From Desulfotignum sp. (GTDB lineage Bacteria; Desulfobacterota; Desulfobacteria; Desulfobacterales; Desulfobacteraceae), in contig JAIPDY010000102.1 of NCBI GenBank assembly GCA_021737445.1, forward strand, positions 1 to 10,399: a stretch of DNA of 10,399 bases. Reading direction: 5' to 3'. Below the pieces are notes generated by a model. That model saw only the letters and a list, made by a program, of their open reading frames with translations, did no database searches and was not told the DNA's origin. Both the position numbers and the translations under genes were made by a program. Shown piece after piece: positions 6,437 through 10,399 of the stretch; position 1 is the stretch's first letter, and each line of letters starts with the position of its first letter.

Positions 6437-9235
6437 TTACAAGATCTGGTTCAGGGCGGACGCGCAACGGTCACAGGCAGTGGGATACCGGGTGTCCTCC
6501 CCGATGGCACTGCTGAACCGCCAGCAGCGCTCGCATTTTTCACCGGCCGCTTTTTTGACCGCAATTTCAAGACCCGGTATCTCCTTGCTCTGAAATGCTT
6601 CCGATGCCAGCGTGTCCACCAGGACGGCGGAAGACACGATAAAAATATCGGACAACGCCAAGTCCAGATCCCGGATGGATTTATTGAGTTCGGTTTCCGG
6701 CAGCTTGATCTCCAGGGCCGCATCCAGGGGATGCCCGATGAGTTTGCGCTTTCTGGCCGCTTCCAGGGCTCTGGTCACTTCAGACCGCAATGCCAGAATC
6801 CTGGTCCATTTGTCTGCCAGGGGCCGGTTTTGCCATTGGGGATCAGGCACAGCCATGGGTTCCATGTGAACACTGTCTTTTCTGGCCTGGCCCAGGGGCA
6901 TGTGGGCATAAATCTCTTCTGCGGTAAAAGGCAGAAGCGGCGCCATGATCTTGACCAGGATATCCAGGATCAGGGCCATGACTGTCTGGGCATCCCTTCT
7001 CTTGGGGCTGGAAGGCGGGGATGTATAGAGCCGGTCCTTGATGATATCCAGGTAAAACGCGGACAGATCCACCACACAGAAATTGTGCAGGGCATGGTAA
7101 ATGGTGTGAAACTCATAGTTTTCATAAGAACTCACCGATTTGCCAGCCACCTGAAACAACCGGTGCAGGATGAACCGGTCCAGTTCCCCCATGCCGGATA
7201 TGGGCCTGGCATCGGTTTTCAGGTCAAAATCACTGAAATTGCCCAGCATGAACCGGCAGGTGTTGCGGATTCTGCGGTAGGCATCTGACAGTTGCCTGAT
7301 GATATTATCTGAGATGCTCACATCCCCCCGGTAGTCGGCAGAGGCCACCCACAGGCGCAGGACATCAGCCCCATACTGCTTGATCACCTTTTCCGGGGCC
7401 ACCACATTGCCCACGGATTTGGACATCTTGTGCCCGGCTTCATCCACCACAAATCCGTGGGTGAGCACTGACTTGTAAGGGGCTTTTCCGGTGCGGCCCA
7501 CAGCAGTCAGCAAAGAGGAATGAAACCATCCCCGGTGCTGGTCCGATCCTTCCAGGTACATATCTGCCGGCCGGCGCAGGCCAACAAATTCGTTGAGCAC
7601 TGCCGCATGGCTGACACCTGAATCAAACCACACATCCAGAATATTGTGGTCTTTGGTAAAATTGCTGCTGCCGCATTGTTCACAAGCCGCTTTTTCGGGC
7701 ATGAGATCTGCCGCCTGTTTTTCAAACCAGATATCAGAGGAGTGCTCGGAAAACAGGGCGTGGATCCTGTCCACTGATTCTCTGGTCACATACACTTTTT
7801 TGCAGTCGCTGCAATGGAACACCGGGATGGGCACCCCCCAGGACCGCTGCCGGGACAGGCACCAGTCCGGCCGGTTCTCGATCATGGAATAGATTCTTTC
7901 TTTTCCCCAGGACGGGATCCATTGTACCGTGTTGATCTGCTCAAGGGTTTTGGCACGCAGGTCCAGTTTGTCCATGGAAATGAACCACTGGGGAGTGGCC
8001 CGGTAGATCACGGGATTTTTACACCGCCAGCAATGGGGATAGGAATGGGACAGGTGCTCGTTTTTCAGCAGCGCCCCTTTTTCTTCCAGCACCTCATTGA
8101 TATGCTTGTTGGCCTTGAAAATAAACTCTCCGCCAAACAGCGGCACATCTGAAGAAAACACACCTGTATCCTCCACAGGTGAGTAACACTCCAGGCCATA
8201 TTTTCTGCCCACCACATGGTCATCTGTCCCGTGGCCCGGTGCTGTGTGCACACACCCTGTGCCTGCATCCAGGGTGACGTGATCCCCTAAAATGATCAGC
8301 GAATCGGTGCCGTAAACGGGATGAACACATTTTTTATTTTCCAGGTCCAGGGGATTGAGCTTTGCAGCAATCGTGTATTTTTCAATGCCAAATGCCTGCA
8401 TCACGGTTTCCACCAGGTTTTTTGCCAGAATCAGCACCCCGTGTTCCTCTGTTTTGACAGCGGCATAAACAAATTCCGGGTGGAGACAGATCCCCAGGTT
8501 GGCGGGAATTGTCCATGGGGTGGTGGTCCAGATCACCATGGACACCGGCGCATCCTTAAGATCCGGGATCAAGGCGGACAGATCATCTTTCAAGGCAAAT
8601 TTCACATGGATGGAGGGTGAGGTATGGTCATGGTATTCAATCTCTGCTTCTGCCAGTGCAGTCTGGCATGAACAGCACCAGTAGATCGGTTTTTTCCCCA
8701 GAAACATGTCCCCTGCCAGGGCAAATTCCCCGCATTCTCTGGCAATTGCTGCCTCATAAGCATAATTCATGGTCAGATATGGATCATCCCATTGCCCGGT
8801 CACCCCGAACCGCTTGAACTCATCTCTCTGGATATCCACAAATTTGGCAGCATAGGCCCGGCACTCCTGCCGGATCTGTACCGGAGTCATGTTTTTTTTC
8901 TTTGACCCCAGCTTTTTGTCCACATTGTGCTCTATGGGCAGGCCGTGGCAGTCCCAGCCCGGAACATAAGGCGCATTGAATCCGGCCATCTGCCGGGATC
9001 TCACAATGATATCCTTTAAAATCTTGTTGATGGCATGACCCATATGCAAATGGCCGTTGGCATAGGGAGGACCGTCATGAAGAATGAACAGGGGCTTGTC
9101 TTTGGACTGCTCCCGCAGTTTTTCGTAAATTTTTTTTTCATCCCATTGTTTGAGCTGTTCAGGTTCTCTCTGGGGCAGGTTGGCTTTCATGGCAAACCGG
9201 GTTGAAGGCAGGTTGAGCGTTGTTTTATAATCCAT
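6437..9235 (-). CDS. ileS: Isoleucyl-tRNA synthetase
   Basis: IleRS charges tRNA-Ile and edits mischarged valine. The 932-aa product has the class I HIGH motif as HMGH (64-67) in PPYANGHLHMGHA, the CP1 editing insertion, the SWGVPIP block, the GSDQHRGWF block and KMSKS (603-607). It ends with a zinc-binding knuckle CERC...CDRC (Cys901, 904, 921, 924) typical of the bacterial zinc-dependent form. Length matches E. coli IleRS (~938). The frame is open to a TTG at 9259, but the ATG at 9233-9235 is chosen. MDYKTTLNLP aligns with the family N-terminus, and GGAGG lies immediately upstream (9240-9244), whereas the TTG has no ribosome site. It is the first gene of the minus-strand operon. Confidence 0.98.
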   Translation of the reverse strand: MDYKTTLNLPSTRFAMKANLPQREPEQLKQWDEKKIYEKLREQSKDKPLFILHDGPPYANGHLHMGHAINKILKDIIVRSRQMAGFNAPYVPGWDCHGLPIEHNVDKKLGSKKKNMTPVQIRQECRAYAAKFVDIQRDEFKRFGVTGQWDDPYLTMNYAYEAAIARECGEFALAGDMFLGKKPIYWCCSCQTALAEAEIEYHDHTSPSIHVKFALKDDLSALIPDLKDAPVSMVIWTTTPWTIPANLGICLHPEFVYAAVKTEEHGVLILAKNLVETVMQAFGIEKYTIAAKLNPLDLENKKCVHPVYGTDSLIILGDHVTLDAGTGCVHTAPGHGTDDHVVGRKYGLECYSPVEDTGVFSSDVPLFGGEFIFKANKHINEVLEEKGALLKNEHLSHSYPHCWRCKNPVIYRATPQWFISMDKLDLRAKTLEQINTVQWIPSWGKERIYSMIENRPDWCLSRQRSWGVPIPVFHCSDCKKVYVTRESVDRIHALFSEHSSDIWFEKQAADLMPEKAACEQCGSSNFTKDHNILDVWFDSGVSHAAVLNEFVGLRRPADMYLEGSDQHRGWFHSSLLTAVGRTGKAPYKSVLTHGFVVDEAGHKMSKSVGNVVAPEKVIKQYGADVLRLWVASADYRGDVSISDNIIRQLSDAYRRIRNTCRFMLGNFSDFDLKTDARPISGMGELDRFILHRLFQVAGKSVSSYENYEFHTIYHALHNFCVVDLSAFYLDIIKDRLYTSPPSSPKRRDAQTVMALILDILVKIMAPLLPFTAEEIYAHMPLGQARKDSVHMEPMAVPDPQWQNRPLADKWTRILALRSEVTRALEAARKRKLIGHPLDAALEIKLPETELNKSIRDLDLALSDIFIVSSAVLVDTLASEAFQSKEIPGLEIAVKKAAGEKCERCWRFSSAIGEDTRYPTACDRCASALNQIL

Positions 9236-9239
9236 TCGT

Positions 9240-9244
9240 CCTCC
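9240..9244 (-). promoter_or_regulatory. Ribosome binding site that fixes the ileS start
   Basis: GGAGG on the minus strand lies 4 nt before the ATG at 9235. The spacing is short, but it is the only good Shine-Dalgarno site here and it supports the shorter ileS protein over an upstream TTG start. Confidence 0.7.
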
Positions 9245-9280
9245 GAATATGGGCATCAAATCATCAATATTAAACTTAAT

Positions 9281-9309
9281 CTTTTAGTGCTAAACGCCTG
9301 AAAAGTCAA
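9281..9309 (-). promoter_or_regulatory. Putative sigma70 promoter of the ileS-lspA-lgt-holA-pyk operon
   Basis: On the minus strand TTGACT (9304-9309) is followed after exactly 17 nt by TAAAAG (9281-9286). These match the -35 and -10 consensus at 5/6 and 4/6. The predicted start point near 9274 gives a leader of about 40 nt. No T-box or leader-peptide attenuator fits in so short a leader. Confidence 0.5.
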
Positions 9310-9359
9310 GAAACATATCAAAATCCGGATTTTACCAACAGAAACTTTCAAATTATCTG

Positions 9360-9562
9360 TTGATTCCCGGCAATAAAATAGCGTTATCTTCACTAAAAAA
9401 ATTATTGAAAATCAAGATGGAAAGATTGTGATTGATTGAACCTGTTATTGTCAGGCCACAAAAAATGGCAAATACCAGCTTATCGCAGGGGAACGAAGAC
9501 TCCGGGCCATTAAAGATTATACTGAAATGACGATGATTCAGGCAAAGATCCTGAGTATTTGA
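9360..9562 (+). pseudogene. Remnant of a ParB-type N-terminal (nuclease-like) domain protein
   Basis: Two reading frames together spell the core of a ParB domain. The first, from 9432, reads LIEPVIVRPQ. The second, ending at a TGA at 9560-9562, reads KNGKYQLIAGERRLRAIKD followed by YTEMTMIQAKILSI. The GERRxRA motif is the hallmark of ParB/KorB/Noc-type proteins, which bind CTP and clamp on DNA. The frames join at a six-A run (9460-9465) if one A has been lost. An in-frame TGA at 9429-9431 interrupts the upstream stretch, which reads as helix-like LSSLKKLLKIKMERL. No start, DNA-binding half or C-terminus is left. It is therefore a decayed fragment, and the same stretch abuts an unrelated fragment downstream. 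Whether the parent was a plasmid partition protein or a chromosomal regulator cannot be told. Confidence 0.75.
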
Positions 9563-9821
9563 CGGCAGGCAAAACACCCGGCTGTACCAGGACATGGACC
9601 AGTGCTGGAACAGGGAAGCCAAAGCCCTGAAAGCCGCCGGTGACCACCCCATCCGGTTCAAACACCTGTATGCCGTGGAAAAGTTCCAGGACCACCAGCG
9701 CCTGCTGCACCTCAAAGGCCTGGACGATACGAAAAATGATTTGTTCTTTGTGGGATACCAGGCCCAAGGCACCCCGGGCCGGGCCATCATGGAAGGCTGC
9801 ACCCCCCCCCTGGAAAAATAA
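9555..9821 (+). pseudogene. Fragment of a beta-CASP metallo-beta-lactamase-fold (RNA-processing type) protein
   Basis: The open frame reads VFDGRQNTRLYQDMDQCW, then AKALKAAGDHPIRF, and ends with DLFFVGYQAQGTPGRAIMEG. The FVGYQAxGTxGR block is characteristic of the beta-CASP region of exonuclease-type metallo-beta-lactamase proteins (COG1236-like). Only this middle part remains. The metal-binding HxHxDH half is absent at the N-terminus, and the zinc-binding C-terminal end is missing after a nine-C run (9802-9810). Compared with the family, about 25 residues carrying the ASGMCxGGR motif are missing between HQRLLH and LKGLDD (near 9710), an in-frame deletion. The piece is GC-rich like the housekeeping genes, unlike the AT-rich flanks. 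A short ATG-initiated peptide could be made from 9594 but would not be a working enzyme. Confidence 0.75.
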
Positions 9822-9836
9822 AACCTAAAACTTGGT

Positions 9837-9865
9837 TTGCTTTGGTTAAAAAACATATTTATAAT
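9837..9865 (+). promoter_or_regulatory. Putative sigma70 promoter of the toxin-antitoxin-like module
   Basis: TTGCTT (9837-9842) is followed after 17 nt by a perfect TATAAT (9860-9865), within an AT-rich stretch, 56 nt before the first gene of the pair. The -35 is weak (3/6), the -10 perfect. Confidence 0.55.
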
Positions 9866-9866
9866 A

Positions 9867-9900
9867 TGCTCAATACAAAAATAGAAAATGAGCAGTATTG
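9867..9900 (+). promoter_or_regulatory. Interleaved inverted repeats over the predicted transcription start; possible operator
   Basis: TGCTCA (9867-9872) is matched by TGAGCA (9889-9894), and CAATAC (9871-9876) by GTATTG (9895-9900). The arms occur in the order A-B-A'-B', so only one hairpin, or a pseudoknot, could form in RNA. The position just after the -10 suits an autoregulatory operator bound by the antitoxin, or a leader-RNA control. This is inference from position. Confidence 0.35.
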
Positions 9901-9921
9901 TATAGGCTTTGAGGGGGAGAT

Positions 9922-10152
9922 ATGAGAAAACAGAGAATTGAGTATGATTCATCCATAGATGCTCTTGTTGCTATAGCGAAGCATCTCAGCAGTTATGAGT
10001 CACAATATAAAATGACATCGGAAGAGTTCTTTAATAGTTTTATAAAAGGGCAATTGGAAGATTCTGAAGATTACATTGAATGGGCCAATGATTACAAACA
10101 TTATGTTATGATCAGACGTGATATAGAGGATCAGTTACATAATGTTGCATGA
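9922..10152 (+). CDS. Small acidic protein, likely antitoxin (TumA-like)
   Basis: The 76-aa acidic product has the look of an antitoxin. It begins RKQRIEYDSSIDALVAIAKH, continues through KMTSEEFFNSFIKGQLED, and has EWANDYKHYVMIRRDIEDQL near the C-terminus; it is mostly helical in character. From memory this arrangement (IEYxSxLDALVA, then MSSEEFYxxxxKGxLxD, then ExWxNDYxHYL) matches the small partner of DUF6516/TumE toxins. I could not search to confirm it. GGGGGAG stands just before the ATG, and a promoter with inverted repeats lies upstream. The gene overlaps the next by 11 nt, typical of a toxin-antitoxin pair. Codon use is AT-rich and unlike the ileS operon, which suggests acquisition by transfer. 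It appears intact. Confidence 0.65.
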   Translation: MRKQRIEYDSSIDALVAIAKHLSSYESQYKMTSEEFFNSFIKGQLEDSEDYIEWANDYKHYVMIRRDIEDQLHNVA

Positions 10153-10351
10153 TTTGTTATCGGAACATCTGAGTACAGTTGAAGCTGTTGTTCGGAAGCT
10201 GAAAGAAATTTATGTAGAACGTTATGAAGAGGAAATTTTAACAAATAATCGCGTTAACTTGCGTATCAGAATTCGTTTCAAGAGTGGATATCTGTTGGAA
10301 TTAAATGAGGCAAATATGGTTGAAGAATCTGCCATTATACGCTGGGTGTAA
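10142..10351 (+). pseudogene. TumE-like (DUF6516) toxin, apparently truncated
   Basis: The open frame gives 69 aa (LLSEHLSTVEAVVRKLKE, then VERYEEEILTNNRVNLRIRI, then FKSGYLLELNEANMVEE). The beta-rich 'xLRIRIRFxxGxLLELNE' pattern resembles the N-terminal two thirds of DUF6516/TumE toxins, which usually run to about 100-120 aa and end in a YRYHxxD...RYDN...H segment. Here the frame stops at 10349-10351. Another frame just after it reads VIPFSGIM, a stop at 10372-10374, then NHQFFMPY, which may be the missing tail displaced by a frameshift. AGAGGA (10125-10130) lies 11 nt before the ATG, and the start sits inside the preceding gene. If the short form is the natural protein, it is simply a small hypothetical gene. 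The window edge prevents a decision. Confidence 0.55.
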
Positions 10352-10399
10352 TCCCATTTAGTGGCATTATGTAGAACCACCAATTTTTCATGCCGTATT

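Larger units (their letters stand above)
9245..9921. other. Intergenic stretch between ileS and the toxin-antitoxin-like pair
   Basis: This ~680-nt stretch has no intact gene. It contains, from left to right, the ileS promoter and leader (to about 9310), about 50 nt of AT-rich sequence with no assignable feature, the ParB remnant, the beta-CASP fragment, and the promoter with inverted repeats of the next module. A minus-strand open frame runs across most of it (9353-9952), but it is antisense to the two recognisable remnants and has no family signature. Confidence 0.7.

Noticed and set aside
6284..7288. A 334-codon plus-strand open frame opposite lspA and ileS
   Set aside because: Antisense shadow of ileS/lspA, with Gly/Gln/His-rich composition typical of reverse-complement frames.
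9236..9259. Longer ileS start at TTG 9259 adding eight residues
   Set aside because: No ribosome site upstream, and the added residues cover the GGAGG that serves the ATG at 9235. Family alignment begins at MDYKTTLNLP.
9236..9310. T-box or attenuator control of ileS
   Set aside because: The leader from the best promoter is only about 40 nt, with no specifier-loop or terminator structure.
9353..9952. A 199-codon minus-strand open frame between ileS and the small-gene pair
   Set aside because: It crosses two recognisable plus-strand gene remnants and the neighbouring promoter and shows no protein family features.

Overview
This window looks like a chromosomal piece of a deltaproteobacterial sulfate reducer, most likely Desulfobacteraceae-like (Desulfotignum/Desulfobacter type). 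That assignment is inferred from protein character, moderate-to-high GC coding sequence and gene order. No rRNA or other phylogenetic marker is present to prove it.

Left block, + strand (1-2183): the 3' end of gcvPB (glycine dehydrogenase subunit 2), then lipB and lipA. The genes overlap by 16 and 8 nt. Both lipoate-assembly enzymes are therefore translationally tied to the glycine cleavage/synthase system, whose H protein needs lipoate.

Central convergent gap (2184-2487): no convincing gene, but a dense set of nested inverted repeats (about 2194-2449) that could fold as a structured RNA. A separate GC-rich hairpin (2464-2483) sits just past the pyk stop.

Middle and right block, - strand (2488-9235): a tightly packed operon transcribed right to left, ileS-lspA-lgt-holA-pyk. 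A plausible sigma70 promoter lies upstream of ileS (9281-9309). Gaps and overlaps are -17 to +14 nt. It combines isoleucyl-tRNA synthesis, two successive steps of lipoprotein maturation (Lgt, then LspA), the DNA polymerase III clamp-loader delta subunit and pyruvate kinase. Pyk has an unusual Ser-to-Ala change in its K+/active-site motif, HolA carries a low-complexity insertion, and Lgt is of a Cys-rich subfamily.

Right edge (9310-10399): an accessory, decaying region. It holds a frameshifted remnant of a ParB-type nuclease domain. Abutting it is a fragment of a beta-CASP metallo-beta-lactamase (RNA-specificity) protein with an internal deletion. An AT-rich two-gene module follows, with its own promoter and inverted repeats over the start site. 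The pair resembles a TumA/TumE (DUF6516) toxin-antitoxin system. The antitoxin-like gene looks intact, while the toxin-like gene ends early and appears truncated. I see no wholly new system. The most unusual signals are the structured intergenic element and the layered gene debris with the toxin-antitoxin module.
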